Shown: piece by piece, positions 1-11,658 of the stretch
How positions within the stretch are numbered: position 1 is the first letter of the stretch
Layout of the letters: each line of letters opens with the position of its first letter
Assembly (NCBI RefSeq): GCF_005938215.1
Contig: NZ_VCPD01000002.1
Location: 62,001-126,000, forward strand
Origin: Ruegeria sediminis
GTDB taxonomy: Bacteria; Pseudomonadota; Alphaproteobacteria; Rhodobacterales; Rhodobacteraceae
Direction of reading: 5' to 3'
DNA length: 64,000 nucleotides
Notes under the pieces: model-generated
The model's input: the letters and a program-made list of their open reading frames with translations, nothing else
Databases searched by the model: none
Told to the model about the DNA's origin: nothing
Position numbers and translations under genes: made by a program

Positions 1-1
1 C

Positions 2-574
2 CGCGCCTTCCGCCGCGAAGCTCTTGCCAAGGGTGCGGATGACATCCCCTACCTGGTCGGGGGCGCCGATCAGGGCGGGTATCACGACGTCATTTCACCG
101 CCCTCGCGCCGCCCCTTGACGGCGGGCGACATCGTCATGTTGGACACAGGCGCAACCTGGGATGGGTATTTCTGCGATTTCGATCGCAACTTCGCCGTGG
201 GCCGCGCCGACGACCCGTCCCGCCGTGCCTACGACACTTTGTGGCGGGCCACCGAGGCAGGGATTGCCGCCGTACGTCCGGGAATGACCTGTCGCAATCA
301 TTTCCAAGTCATGCGGCGCGTAATTGCTGAGATGGATGATCAAGGCGGCGATGTCGGCCGGCTGGGTCACGGGCTGGGAATGCAGCTGACCGAATGGCCG
401 TCCATTGCGGATTTCGACGAGACCGTCATCGAGGAAAACATGGTTCTGACCTTGGAGCCTTCGCTTGGATACGGAAACGGCCGTATCATGGTGCACGAAG
501 AAAACATCGTGGTGCGCGCCGACGGGGTCCATCTGTTGTCGAAACGCGCCGCCCGTGAATTGCCGGTGATCTGA
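2..574 (+). CDS. M24-family metallopeptidase (Xaa-Pro aminopeptidase-like), 5'-truncated by window edge
   Basis: The reading frame is open from base 2 to the stop at 572-574, so only the C-terminal 190 residues are present and the start lies outside the window. The pita-bread M24 signature is visible in order: LDTGATWDGYFCDFDRN supplies the first two Asp metal ligands, LGHGLGM the His, LTLEPS a Glu and MVHEEN the last Glu. All five dinuclear-metal ligands therefore appear intact. The family hydrolyses N-terminal X-Pro bonds or acts as creatinase or ectoine-hydrolase-type amidohydrolase; this C-terminus looks like a generic aminopeptidase P rather than a known amidohydrolase, but substrate cannot be read from it. 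Its stop codon overlaps the GAGGAG ribosome-binding site of the following racemase-like gene, so the two are probably co-translated. Confidence 0.85.
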   Translation, partial: RAFRREALAKGADDIPYLVGGADQGGYHDVISPPSRRPLTAGDIVMLDTGATWDGYFCDFDRNFAVGRADDPSRRAYDTLWRATEAGIAAVRPGMTCRNHFQVMRRVIAEMDDQGGDVGRLGHGLGMQLTEWPSIADFDETVIEENMVLTLEPSLGYGNGRIMVHEENIVVRADGVHLLSKRAARELPVI

Positions 575-584
575 GGAGAAACCG

Positions 585-1358
585 ATGAAACTGGCTTTTG
601 ACACAGATGCTGGGATCGGAACCCGCGCAACTCTTGGGGTGATCGTGCTGGAAACGGACGAGACCCTTGAGCCGGAATTCGCGCGGATGATGGATATCGA
701 CGGAGTTGCGCTCTATCACAGCCGCATTCCAATGGTTCCCGAAATCCGCGCCGATACCCTTGCGCGGATGGAGGCGGACCTGCCTGCATCGGCCGGGCTG
801 TTGCCGCATTCTCTTGATTTCGACGTAGTCGGCTATGGCTGTACCTCGGCCGCGACGGTGATCGGATCGCAAAACGTCGCCCAGGCGATCCGAACGGTTT
901 TTCCCGGGACGCAGGTCACCGATCCGCTGGCCGCGATCATTGCCGCTGGCCGTAGCTTTGGTGCGGCCCAGCTCGGCTTCATCACGCCTTATCTGCCCAA
1001 TGTGTCGCTTAGGATGCGCCAACGGCTCGAGGCCGCGGGATTCGAGATCGCAGCATTCGGATCATTCGAGCAGGGCGACGACCGCGTGGTCGCCCGGATT
1101 ACGGAACCCGCGATCAGCGCAGCAGCCGAGCAAGTCGCCGCCCTTGCGGATTGCGACGCGATCGTCATTTCCTGCACCAACCTGAGATGCATGCGCATCA
1201 TTCCCGAAACAGAGGCCAGGATCGGCGTCCCCATAATCTCGAGCAACCAGGCCCTCGCCTGGCACATGCTGCGCCTCGCCGGCATCGACGAGCCTCTGCC
1301 GCAATTCGGGCGATTGTTCCTGCATCAATTGCAGTCGGGCCAAGCAACCGTAGCCTAG
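585..1358 (+). CDS. Asp/Glu racemase superfamily protein (maleate isomerase / arylmalonate decarboxylase-like)
   Basis: 257 residues. Two cysteines sit in the places expected for the catalytic pair of this superfamily: Cys86 in VVGYGCTSAAT and Cys197 in VISCTNLRCMRI. Enzymes with both cysteines act as cofactor-independent racemases or maleate cis-trans isomerases, whereas arylmalonate decarboxylase keeps only the second. The ATG at 585 lies 7 nt behind GAGGAG. It follows the M24 gene by 10 nt, so the pair probably handles one nitrogenous substrate. Ectoine degradation uses an M24 hydrolase and a member of this racemase family (EutD/EutA), but the other eut genes are absent here and the M24 tail does not look like ectoine hydrolase, so that link is only a possibility. 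Confidence 0.75.
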   Translation: MKLAFDTDAGIGTRATLGVIVLETDETLEPEFARMMDIDGVALYHSRIPMVPEIRADTLARMEADLPASAGLLPHSLDFDVVGYGCTSAATVIGSQNVAQAIRTVFPGTQVTDPLAAIIAAGRSFGAAQLGFITPYLPNVSLRMRQRLEAAGFEIAAFGSFEQGDDRVVARITEPAISAAAEQVAALADCDAIVISCTNLRCMRIIPETEARIGVPIISSNQALAWHMLRLAGIDEPLPQFGRLFLHQLQSGQATVA

Positions 1359-1395
1359 GCCGGTTGTCGCAATACGATCTTGGTCAAGTAGTTGA

Positions 1396-1416
1396 GAAGA
1401 TTGGCTCCGGCGGTAG
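1396..1416. repeat. 21-bp copy of the tRNA-Asn 3' end (candidate attachment-site half)
   Basis: These 21 bases match 14491-14511 exactly and in the same orientation. The matching segment at 14491 is the last 15 bases of tRNA-Asn including the encoded CCA, plus 6 bases beyond it. The match stops abruptly on both sides. A displaced copy of a tRNA 3' end in direct orientation is what site-specific integration leaves behind. No integrase is present in between, so integration is inferred. Confidence 0.55.
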
Positions 1417-1429
1417 TGGGCGGAGCCAA
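1401..1429 (+). terminator. Stem-loop after the racemase-like gene
   Basis: TTGGCTCCG at 1401-1409 pairs perfectly with CGGAGCCAA at 1421-1429 around an 11-nt loop, 43 nt after the stop of the preceding gene. There is no T-run, so termination would be weak or Rho-assisted. The left arm is part of the tRNA-Asn-derived 21-bp repeat, so the hairpin may have arisen secondarily. Confidence 0.4.
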
Positions 1430-1659
1430 TTCGCAAGGAATAGATTTCCAACAATAGGCAAACAATTCATCGGACGCCAATTCGTGCGAATGTCCATGTC
1501 CGGCCAGCGTTGAGCGTCGAGGGTCAAATGGTGTTCCCAATCCACGCGCGCCTCGCCATTTAGATATTCTAGGGGTCTCGGGGTAGATGAGACAGAGAGC
1601 CGTCGGAAAATCGTTCCGCGGTGATCCGACCAGCTTTTCATGGCCGACGACGACCGGTT

Positions 1660-1881
1660 TGGCGTTCGCGGAACATCGCGCTGGCCGGGTTCAACGACCT
1701 GCAGATCCTGCGCGGGCTGCCGCTGGAGCTTGCGACGACCGATGCCCACCGTTTCGAGATCGGCGAGGCGGCCGCCGAAATCGTCCTGACAAGGCAGCGG
1801 CAGCGCGGTGAAGCCGAGCCCGTCCGCAAGCTGTTGCATCCGACCGTGTCGAAGGGGAATTCGCTGGCGCCGAAGACGTGA
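1660..1881 (+). pseudogene. Remnant of a LacI-family transcriptional regulator (C-terminal fragment)
   Basis: In this frame the protein contains NIALAGFND followed by a proline-containing strand, then EIGEAAAEIV and a basic tail. This matches the C-terminal ligand-domain end of LacI/GntR-type repressors (the 'iAiaGFndl ... iG..Aae.ll' pattern). No HTH or N-terminal subdomain precedes it: all frames upstream close within about 100 bases, and the residues just before (FGVRG in another frame) hint at a frameshift. About 75 of roughly 340 residues survive. It lies between the tRNA-derived repeat and the alcohol dehydrogenase gene, so it may be debris from recombination at the edge of the glycerol block. 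The assignment rests on pattern recognition of a short stretch. Confidence 0.5.
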
Positions 1882-1895
1882 GCGCCGGTAGGGGT

Positions 1896-3056
1896 TCACA
1901 AGGCCGATGCCAGTATCGACGCCAACCGATCCGGTGCCAACCTGTGCGGGTTCGACTGCATCGAGCTTGACTTCTGCGCGGCTTCACAGATGGCGGGAAT
2001 GTCACTCGGGTCATCCATCCAGTCCGAAAGCCGAGGCAGCCCCATCCCGGTCAGCCAGTCGCCCAGCCCCGCGAAAGCCCGTTCCGGCGGCAGGCCCGTC
2101 GCTCTGGCGATGGCCTCTTCGATGATCCGGTACTTGGTCATGTCCTGTTTCGCCCGAATGGCGGCTTCGGCATTGGCTTGCAGGACCGGTCCCAGCAATC
2201 GGGCGCAGATCAATCCGTGCGGCGCCGTCGTTCTGCCGCCGATCACTCCGGCAAAGCCGTGAACGGCGCCCAAACCGGCATTTGCCAGCGCAATGCCGCC
2301 GGTCAGGCTGACGTAGGCAAGCTGATCGCGGGCCGCCTGATTTTCGCCTTGGGCCAGTTTCTCGAGCGCCGCAAATCCATTGTCCATAACGCTGGTGCAG
2401 AGGGCGTCGGTCAGCGGCGTCGCGCGGGCGGACAGAAAGGGTTCGATCACCTGTGTCAGCGCATCCATGCCCGAGGCCAGCGTCACCGACCAAGGCGCGC
2501 CATCCGTCAGGGCCGGATCGACGACCGCCAGCCGCGGAAACATGCGCGCATCGCGCAAGCTTACCTTCTTTTGCGCCTGCGGAATGCCGATCACCGCGTT
2601 CTTCGTGACTTCCGTGCCGGTCCCGGCCGTGGTCGGAATGGCGGTAAAGGGCAGGGGGGCGGTGTCCAGCGGTTTCGCGGGCCCGCTCCCTTCGAGATGT
2701 TCGGCGATGTCGCCCTGTCCCGGGATCAGTGCGGCCGCCGCCTTGCCGAGATCGATCACCGATCCACCGCCCACGGCCACAACCTGTTCCACGCCCCGTT
2801 CCCGCCCCGCCGCGATAGCGGCCCGCACCTGATCGAGCGTCGGTTCGCCCCGCGTCCGGTGTTCGGAAACGTCTTTTCCCGACTGCGACAGATCGACGGC
2901 GAACCGATCCGCCCATTCGACGCTTGTCCCTCGAACCAGCAGCACTCGGCGCCCCCAGGGTTGGATCATTTCGACGGCCGAGGCGGCCTTGCCGCGGCCG
3001 AAGACGATCATGCCTGCGGTCTGGAAAGTGAACGGGTTCAGGTCAGGCGGCGTCAT
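1896..3056 (-). CDS. Iron-type (group III) alcohol dehydrogenase family protein
   Basis: 386 residues, normal length for the family. The NAD-binding GGGSVIDLGK lies at residues 97-106 and PTTAGTGTEVT at 141-151. The metal site shows Asp198 in GMDAL, then Gln202 where the classical family has His, followed by His266 (GAVHGFAG) and His280 (APHGLI). Known members oxidise or reduce short alcohols, aldehydes or diols such as lactaldehyde or 1,3-propanediol; glycerol or glyceraldehyde would suit this setting but is not shown. Its start overlaps the FBPase stop by 4 nt, so it is the last gene of the glp transcription unit and translationally coupled to it. The Gln substitution occurs in a subset of the family as far as I recall and may alter metal preference. 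Confidence 0.85.
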   Translation of the reverse strand: MTPPDLNPFTFQTAGMIVFGRGKAASAVEMIQPWGRRVLLVRGTSVEWADRFAVDLSQSGKDVSEHRTRGEPTLDQVRAAIAAGRERGVEQVVAVGGGSVIDLGKAAAALIPGQGDIAEHLEGSGPAKPLDTAPLPFTAIPTTAGTGTEVTKNAVIGIPQAQKKVSLRDARMFPRLAVVDPALTDGAPWSVTLASGMDALTQVIEPFLSARATPLTDALCTSVMDNGFAALEKLAQGENQAARDQLAYVSLTGGIALANAGLGAVHGFAGVIGGRTTAPHGLICARLLGPVLQANAEAAIRAKQDMTKYRIIEEAIARATGLPPERAFAGLGDWLTGMGLPRLSDWMDDPSDIPAICEAAQKSSSMQSNPHRLAPDRLASILASAL

Positions 3057-4036
3057 GTCCGGTGATAGCCTTCCAGGCGGGCCACCTCGTCACGAGAGCC
3101 AAGGATGACGGGAACCCGTTGATGATGGCTTTCCGGCATCAGGTCGAGCAGGCGCCGCTCGCCCGTCGAGGCGAGGCCGCCCGCCTGCTCGACGATCAGG
3201 GCCATCGGATTCGCCTCGTAAAGCAAGCGCAGCTTGCCGCCGAGCCCACGGTTTGCTGCATCGGAGGGGTAGAGAAACACGCCGCCGCGCATCAGGATGC
3301 GGTGAACGTCGGCCACCATCGATGCCGTCCAGCGCATGTTGAAGGCGCGGCCGCGCGGCCCGGATCCGCCGGCAAGGCACTCATCCACGTATCGGCGCAC
3401 CGGCGCGTCCCAGTGATGATAGCGCGAGGCGTTTATCGCGAATTCCGAGGTTGTTGCGGGTATGTCCAGGCCGGGATGCGTCAAACGGAAATCGCCGGTG
3501 CCGTGTTCGCAGGAAAACCCGTTCACGCCGTCGCCCATGGTCAGCACCAGCATGGTCGCGGGTCCGTAGATAGCGTAGCCGGCGCAGATCTGTCGGGAAC
3601 CCTGTTTCAGCACGTCGCGGTCGCCGTCGTTTTCCACCTCGCAGACCGAAAAGATCGACCCGACAGAGAGGTTCACGTCGATGTTCGAGGACCCGTCCAG
3701 CGGATCGTAGTATAGCAGGTAGTCGCCGGCCTCCGGCTCTTTGAGCCAGGTGATTTCGTCGACTTCTTCGCTGACAAGCGCGGCCAGCCGCGGTGAATTG
3801 GCGCAGATCCGGGCGAACTCCCGGTCCGCGACCACGTCGAGCGTCTTCTGCTCCTCGCCCTGGATATTGGACCCTCCGGCCAGGCCGAGCGTCCCCTCGA
3901 AAGCCGCGTTGCGAATGTGGTTGCCGACGACGCGGCAGGCGGCCGCGATGTCTTCGACGAGGAAGATCAGATTGGGGTTGAGCTGGCGCTCTCCGGACTG
4001 CTGCGTGAGGAAACGGCGTAGCGTGGGCATGGACAT
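3053..4036 (-). CDS. fbp: Class I fructose-1,6-bisphosphatase
   Basis: Hydrolyses fructose-1,6-bisphosphate to fructose-6-phosphate, the committed cytosolic gluconeogenic step. The metal-binding EEVDE and the hallmark DPLDGSSNIDVN are present, with GGKLRLLYEANPMA near the C-terminus as in class I enzymes. I chose the ATG at 4036 (327 aa): GAGGAG at 4045-4050 lies 8 nt upstream, whereas the GTG nine bases earlier touches that site. The SD overlaps the glpK stop region, so translation is coupled to glpK. Placement directly after glycerol kinase suggests the cell routes glycerol-derived triose phosphate into hexose. This may be a second, substrate-induced copy beside a housekeeping enzyme; that cannot be judged from this window. 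Confidence 0.9.
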   Translation of the reverse strand: MSMPTLRRFLTQQSGERQLNPNLIFLVEDIAAACRVVGNHIRNAAFEGTLGLAGGSNIQGEEQKTLDVVADREFARICANSPRLAALVSEEVDEITWLKEPEAGDYLLYYDPLDGSSNIDVNLSVGSIFSVCEVENDGDRDVLKQGSRQICAGYAIYGPATMLVLTMGDGVNGFSCEHGTGDFRLTHPGLDIPATTSEFAINASRYHHWDAPVRRYVDECLAGGSGPRGRAFNMRWTASMVADVHRILMRGGVFLYPSDAANRGLGGKLRLLYEANPMALIVEQAGGLASTGERRLLDLMPESHHQRVPVILGSRDEVARLEGYHRT

Positions 4037-4048
4037 CAGCGCCACTCC

Positions 4049-5533
4049 TCAGAACGACATCGTCGCGTTTACGGCGCGCTTCCACGCCGCGTATTTCTCT
4101 GCGCGGGTTTCGGCGGACATCGAGGACTCGAAACGGTGTTCCAGCGCCCATGTCGCCGCGAACTCTTCTTGCCCCGGGTAGAGCCCGGCGCGCTGCCCGG
4201 CCAGCCAGGCCGCGCCCATCGCCGTGGTTTCCAGCACTTTCGGCCTGTCGACGGATGCGCCGAGAATATCGGACAGAAACTGCATGGCGAAATCCGATGC
4301 GCTCATGCCGCCATCCACGCGAAGGGTTGCCTCGCCCGGGTTGCCCATGTCGGCCTGCATTGCTTCCAGAAGGTCGCGGGTCTGGTAGCCGACGCTTTCC
4401 AGCGCTGCGCGGGCGAACTCGGCCGGGCCCGAGCCGCGGGTCAGGCCGAAGACAGCGCCGCGGCATTCCGCGTTCCAATACGGCGCGCCGAGGCCCACGA
4501 AGGCGGGCACCATGATCAGGGATTGGTTGGGGTCGGCGGCCGCAGCCAGGGGCTGGGTTTCGCTGGCCTCGCGGATGATCCTGAGACCGTCCCTCAACCA
4601 CTGAACCACGGCGCCGGCGATGAAGATAGAACCCTCCAGCGCGTAGGTCGGCTTGCCGTCCAGCTGATAGGCGATGGTGGTAAGCAGGCGGTTTTCCGAC
4701 GCAACCGGCTTTTGCCCGGTATTGAGCAGCGCAAAACAGCCGGTGCCATAGGTGGCCTTCAACATGCCGGGGCCGAAACAGGCTTGACCGACTGTGGCGG
4801 CCTGCTGATCGCCCGCAACGCCAAGGATCGGGACCGGACGGCCGAACAGATCGGGCCGGGTGGCGCCGAAATCGGCCGAGCAGTCCTTGACCTCGGGCAG
4901 CATGTCCAGCGGGATGTCGAACAGATCGGCGATGGTGCGGCTCCACCGGCCCTTGTGAATGTCGTAGAGCATGGTGCGGGCGGCGTTGGTGGCGTCGGTG
5001 ACATGCACCGCGCCCCCGGTCAGCTTCCAGACGAGGAAGCTGTCTACGGTGCCGAACAGCAACTCGCCGCGGCGCGCTTTCTCACGCGCGCCATCGACGT
5101 GATCGAGGATCCACTTCAGCTTTGTGGCCGAGAAATAGGGATCGACCAACAACCCGGTGCGCGCGGTAATCATTCGGTCGTGACCGGCCTGGCGCAGCTC
5201 GGCGCAGAAACCGGCGGTGCGGCGGTCCTGCCAGACGATGCCGTTGTAGATCGGTTGCCCGGTGGCGCGGTCCCAGACTATGGTCGTTTCGCGTTGGTTG
5301 GTGATGCCGATGGCGGCAATGTCCTCGGGGCCCAGCCCCGCCTTTTCGATCGCCGCGCGACAGGTGCCGGCAGTGGTCGACCACAGGTCGGACGGGTCAT
5401 GCTCGACCCAGCCGGAATTCGGGAAATGCTGCGGAAACTCTTCCTGTGCCGTGGCCACGATCCGCATGTCGCCGTCGAACAGAATGGCGCGGCTGGAAGT
5501 GGTGCCCTGATCTATGGCGAGGATATGGGGCAT
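4049..5533 (-). CDS. glpK: Glycerol kinase
   Basis: 494 residues, full length for the FGGY family. The N-terminal phosphate-binding segment [10 protein letters not shown] and the glycerol-binding region around SGWVEHDP are intact, as are the ATPase-domain motifs GVAGDQQAA and [12 protein letters not shown]. It phosphorylates cytoplasmic glycerol to sn-glycerol-3-phosphate, the substrate of GlpD at the head of the same operon. The start at 5533 follows AGGAGG with 7-nt spacing. It lies downstream of the binding-protein gene, separated by a 96-nt gap that holds a GC-rich hairpin, so it is probably expressed at a lower level than the binding protein. FBPase follows immediately. Confidence 0.97.
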   Translation of the reverse strand: MPHILAIDQGTTSSRAILFDGDMRIVATAQEEFPQHFPNSGWVEHDPSDLWSTTAGTCRAAIEKAGLGPEDIAAIGITNQRETTIVWDRATGQPIYNGIVWQDRRTAGFCAELRQAGHDRMITARTGLLVDPYFSATKLKWILDHVDGAREKARRGELLFGTVDSFLVWKLTGGAVHVTDATNAARTMLYDIHKGRWSRTIADLFDIPLDMLPEVKDCSADFGATRPDLFGRPVPILGVAGDQQAATVGQACFGPGMLKATYGTGCFALLNTGQKPVASENRLLTTIAYQLDGKPTYALEGSIFIAGAVVQWLRDGLRIIREASETQPLAAAADPNQSLIMVPAFVGLGAPYWNAECRGAVFGLTRGSGPAEFARAALESVGYQTRDLLEAMQADMGNPGEATLRVDGGMSASDFAMQFLSDILGASVDRPKVLETTAMGAAWLAGQRAGLYPGQEEFAATWALEHRFESSMSAETRAEKYAAWKRAVNATMSF

Positions 5534-5593
5534 GGCGCTGCCTCCTGATGACGCGGTGCGGGTCGGGTTGGTAAGAACTAAAAGAAAGATTGA

Positions 5594-5615
5594 CCGAGGC
5601 CCCGAAGGGCCCCGG
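5594..5615 (-). terminator. Intercistronic hairpin between binding protein and glpK (attenuator)
   Basis: On the minus strand CCGGGGCCC pairs with GGGCCTCGG (nine pairs, one G-U) around a TTCG tetraloop, followed by the T-rich ATCTTTCTTTTAG. This looks like a partial Rho-independent terminator 15 nt behind the binding-protein stop. Such elements commonly stabilise the abundant binding-protein mRNA and reduce read-through to the genes behind it, here glpK-fbp-adh. Confidence 0.65.
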
Positions 5616-5629
5616 CCGGAGAGTAAGGC

Positions 5630-7351
<1,722 letters not shown>

Positions 7352-7447
7352 GAGGATCCTCCCTTTTTGTTAGAACTTGGTTTGCTTTGTGTGGCGGCGC
7401 CCGAACGGTTTTCAGACCTGGGCGGGCGATGCCGGTTTCGCCTTTTT

Positions 7448-7720
7448 TTACACCCAGCGGAAGACCGCTGCGGCGTAGATCAGGCATAGGATCAGCGCAT
7501 AAGGTTGGTTGGCGCCCACCAGTCCAAGCCAGGCCAGGTTTATGAAGGCCGAGCCGAGAAGGGTGATGAAAAGACGGTCCCCGCGGGTGGTCTCGATCCG
7601 GAGAATGCCGATGCGCGGCGTTTCCGGGAACTTGATCGCCAGGATCGTGAAGACGATCAGGGTGCAGGCGATGATGCCGAAGAAGGCCGCCGTCGGCCAG
7701 GTCCATGCCATCCAGTCCAT
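7448..7720 (-). CDS. glpU: Small DUF2160-like membrane protein of the glycerol transporter (GlpU type)
   Basis: 90 residues starting MDWMAWTWPT. The ATG at 7718-7720 sits behind GGAGGAATTCC, which fixes the start well inside a longer open frame. Three hydrophobic segments are visible, at about residues 10-30, 48-68 and 72-87. A short integral membrane protein at this position is a constant companion of the GlpSTPQV transporter; its role (accessory or assembly subunit) is not established. It lies 23 nt behind the second permease and 96 nt ahead of the binding protein. Confidence 0.8.
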   Translation of the reverse strand: MDWMAWTWPTAAFFGIIACTLIVFTILAIKFPETPRIGILRIETTRGDRLFITLLGSAFINLAWLGLVGANQPYALILCLIYAAAVFRWV

Positions 7721-7743
7721 TGGAATTCCTCCCTGGTCCAGGT

Positions 7744-8595
<852 letters not shown>

Positions 8596-8598
8596 GTC

Positions 8599-9467
<869 letters not shown>

Positions 9468-9471
<4 letters not shown>

Positions 9472-10544
9472 GCGGCCTCCCCTGCGACGCGCCAGTCGTT
9501 GGCGTAGACGTTGACGTATTCGGCGTCGAAGGTGACGCGGTTCATGTCGGCGCTGACGTGGTCGTCCTCGCCGGCGATGATGTTGATGTCATGGCCAAAG
9601 AACTCGGCGCGGATGATCTTGTGGCGGCCGACATCCTCGACGCGGCGCACCTTGACCGGCAGGCCCTCGGATTGCGACAGGCGGGCGAATTCCGGGCGCA
9701 CGCCGATCTCGACCTTGCCTTCAAGGCCGGCATAGCCGCGTTTCAGGGTGATTTCCGCGTCCGCGATGAGCGCTTTGTTGCCGTCGATCCGCGCCGGGAT
9801 CACGTTCATTCCCGGCGAGCCGATGAAATAGCCCACAAAGGTATGCTCGGGCGTCTCGAACAGCTCTTCCGGCGTGCCGATCTGCACAACTCGGCCGTCA
9901 TACATCACCACGACCTTGTCAGCGAAGGTCAGCGCCTCGGTCTGGTCGTGGGTGACGTATATCATGGTGTGACCGAAATCGTTGTGCAGCTTCTTCAGCT
10001 GGGTGCGCAGTTCCCATTTCATGTGCGGGTCGATCACCGTAAGCGGCTCGTCGAATAGAAGCGCGTTGACGTCCTTGCGCACCATGCCGCGGCCGAGGCT
10101 GATCTTCTGCTTGGCATCGGCGGTCAGTCCGCGCGCCTTGCGGTCGAGCATGTGATCCATGCCGATCATGCGGCTGATTTCCTGAACGCGCTCTGCGACA
10201 TAGGCTTCGTCCCGGCCACGGTTGCGCAGCGGAAAGGCGAGGTTGTCGCGCACCGTCATGGTGTCGTAGACAACCGGGAACTGGAACACCTGAGCGATGT
10301 TGCGTTCGGCCGTGGGGGCATCGGTTACGTCCCGGTCATTGAACAGGATGCGGCCCTGGCTGGGCCGCAGCAGCCCCGAGATGATGTTGAGCAAGGTCGA
10401 CTTGCCGCAGCCGGACGCGCCGAGCAGCGCATAGGCGGCACCGTCCTGCCAGTCGTGGTTCAGTTCCTTCAGCGCATAGTCGTCTTCCGACTTCGGATTC
10501 GGAAAATAGGAATGCGCGAGGTTGTCGAGCGTGATCTTGGCCAT
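9468..10544 (-). CDS. glpT: Glycerol ABC transporter ATPase with degenerate signature motif (GlpT type)
   Basis: 358 residues with a MalK-like C-terminal regulatory domain. Walker A GASGCGKS is at 42-49, Walker B ALLFDE ends at the catalytic Glu166, and the H-switch His199 is in YVTHDQ. The ABC signature, normally LSGGQ, reads LTADAKQ at 140-146, so the motif this subunit should present to its partner's ATP is non-canonical. The partner GlpS has a normal signature but no H-switch His. The pair should therefore have one working and one degenerate ATP site. This glpT is an ABC ATPase, unrelated to the E. coli glycerol-3-phosphate antiporter of the same name. Confidence 0.88.
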
Positions 10545-10556
10545 TTCCTCTCCTCC

Positions 10557-11645
10557 TCAGGCGGCCAGCGCATAGGCGGCAGGCGCGACCAGCTTGCCGT
10601 CTTCGCCGAAGATGTAGACGTGGCGCGGGTCGAGCCAGACGTCGAGCCGCGCGCCGAGTTCCAGTTCGTGCACGCCGTGGATCAGACCGACCCAGCGTTC
10701 GTCATGGTGATCGAGATGCACGAAGGTTTCAGACCCGGTGAGCTCGGTCACCGACAGCTTGGCGACGAATTGCATGGCATCGGGCGAATGCTGGCGGATC
10801 TCCAGGTGGTTCGGTCGGAATCCGGCGGTGTAGCGCCCATCCGGCAGCGCGGCGAGCTGGCCGGTGGCCTTGGCGCTCTGGCCGTCGCCGAACATCAGCT
10901 GGCCGCCGGATTTGGTGACGCTCAGGAAATTCATCGGAGGGTCCGAGAACACCCGCGCGGTCGTGGCGTCGACCGGCTGGCGGTAGACTTGCGGCGTGGG
11001 TCCGAACTGAGTGACCTTGCCCTGCCACAGCGTGGCCGTGTTGCCGCCCAGCAGCAGCGCCTCTTCCGGCTCGGTGGTGGCGTAGACGAAGATCGAGCCG
11101 GAGGCCTCGAAGATCTTCGGGATCTCGATCCGCAGTTCCTCGCGCAGTTTGTAGTCTAGGTTTGCCAGGGGTTCATCAAGCAGCACCAGGCCCGCGTTCT
11201 TGACCAGGGCGCGGGCGAGGGCGCAGCGTTGCTGCTGCCCGCCGGACAGTTCCAGAGGCTTGCGGTCGAGCATCGGCGCCAGCTTCATCAACTCGGCGGT
11301 CTCGTGCACCCGCCGGTCGATCTCCTTGCGGTCCACGCCCATGAGTTTCAAGGGCGAGGCGATGTTGTCATAGACCGTCATCGACGGGTAGTTGATGAAC
11401 TGCTGGTAAACCATCGCGATCTGGCGGTCCTGCACGCGCACGCCGGTCACGTCGCGACCTTCCCAGAAGATCTGGCCGGTATTGGGCGCGTCCAGCCCTG
11501 CCATCAGACGCATCAGCGAGGTCTTGCCCGACAGCGTCGGTCCGAGCAGCACATTCATCGTGCCGTTCTCGAGCGTCAGGTCGGTGGGGTGGATATGGGG
11601 CTGCCCATCGACCGATTTCGATACGCCTTTGAGTTCGAGCGTCAT
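10557..11645 (-). CDS. glpS: Glycerol ABC transporter ATPase lacking the H-loop histidine (GlpS type)
   Basis: 362 residues, MalK-like. Walker A GPTLSGKT lies at 35-42, the signature LSGGQQQR at 133-140 is canonical, and Walker B VLLDE ends with Glu158. The H-loop reads YATTEPEEA (188-196): Thr191 replaces the conserved His, which should cripple hydrolysis at this subunit's own Walker site. The start at 11645 follows AAGGAGGAG, which overlaps the glpD stop, so translation is coupled to glpD. It forms a heterodimer with the neighbouring GlpT-type ATPase. Confidence 0.88.
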   Translation of the reverse strand: MTLELKGVSKSVDGQPHIHPTDLTLENGTMNVLLGPTLSGKTSLMRLMAGLDAPNTGQIFWEGRDVTGVRVQDRQIAMVYQQFINYPSMTVYDNIASPLKLMGVDRKEIDRRVHETAELMKLAPMLDRKPLELSGGQQQRCALARALVKNAGLVLLDEPLANLDYKLREELRIEIPKIFEASGSIFVYATTEPEEALLLGGNTATLWQGKVTQFGPTPQVYRQPVDATTARVFSDPPMNFLSVTKSGGQLMFGDGQSAKATGQLAALPDGRYTAGFRPNHLEIRQHSPDAMQFVAKLSVTELTGSETFVHLDHHDERWVGLIHGVHELELGARLDVWLDPRHVYIFGEDGKLVAPAAYALAA

Positions 11646-11658
11646 CGGGGTCTCCTCC

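Larger units (their letters stand above)
1359..1895. other. Gene-poor scar between racemase-like gene and alcohol dehydrogenase
   Basis: This 537-bp gap has no convincing intact gene. It contains the 21-bp tRNA-Asn end copy with its hairpin and the LacI-family fragment. The long minus-strand open frame across it has no recognisable domain and is judged a shadow. Nothing else was recognised between 1430 and 1655. Confidence 0.6.

Noticed and set aside
585..1358. Assignment to ectoine degradation (EutA/EutD) for the first two genes
   Set aside because: The M24 tail does not match ectoine hydrolase as I know it and no other eut genes are present; kept only as a possibility.
1384..1899. 171-residue minus-strand open frame in the scar region
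   Set aside because: No domain, no ribosome-binding site, and it overlaps the LacI-like fragment whose pattern is better supported.
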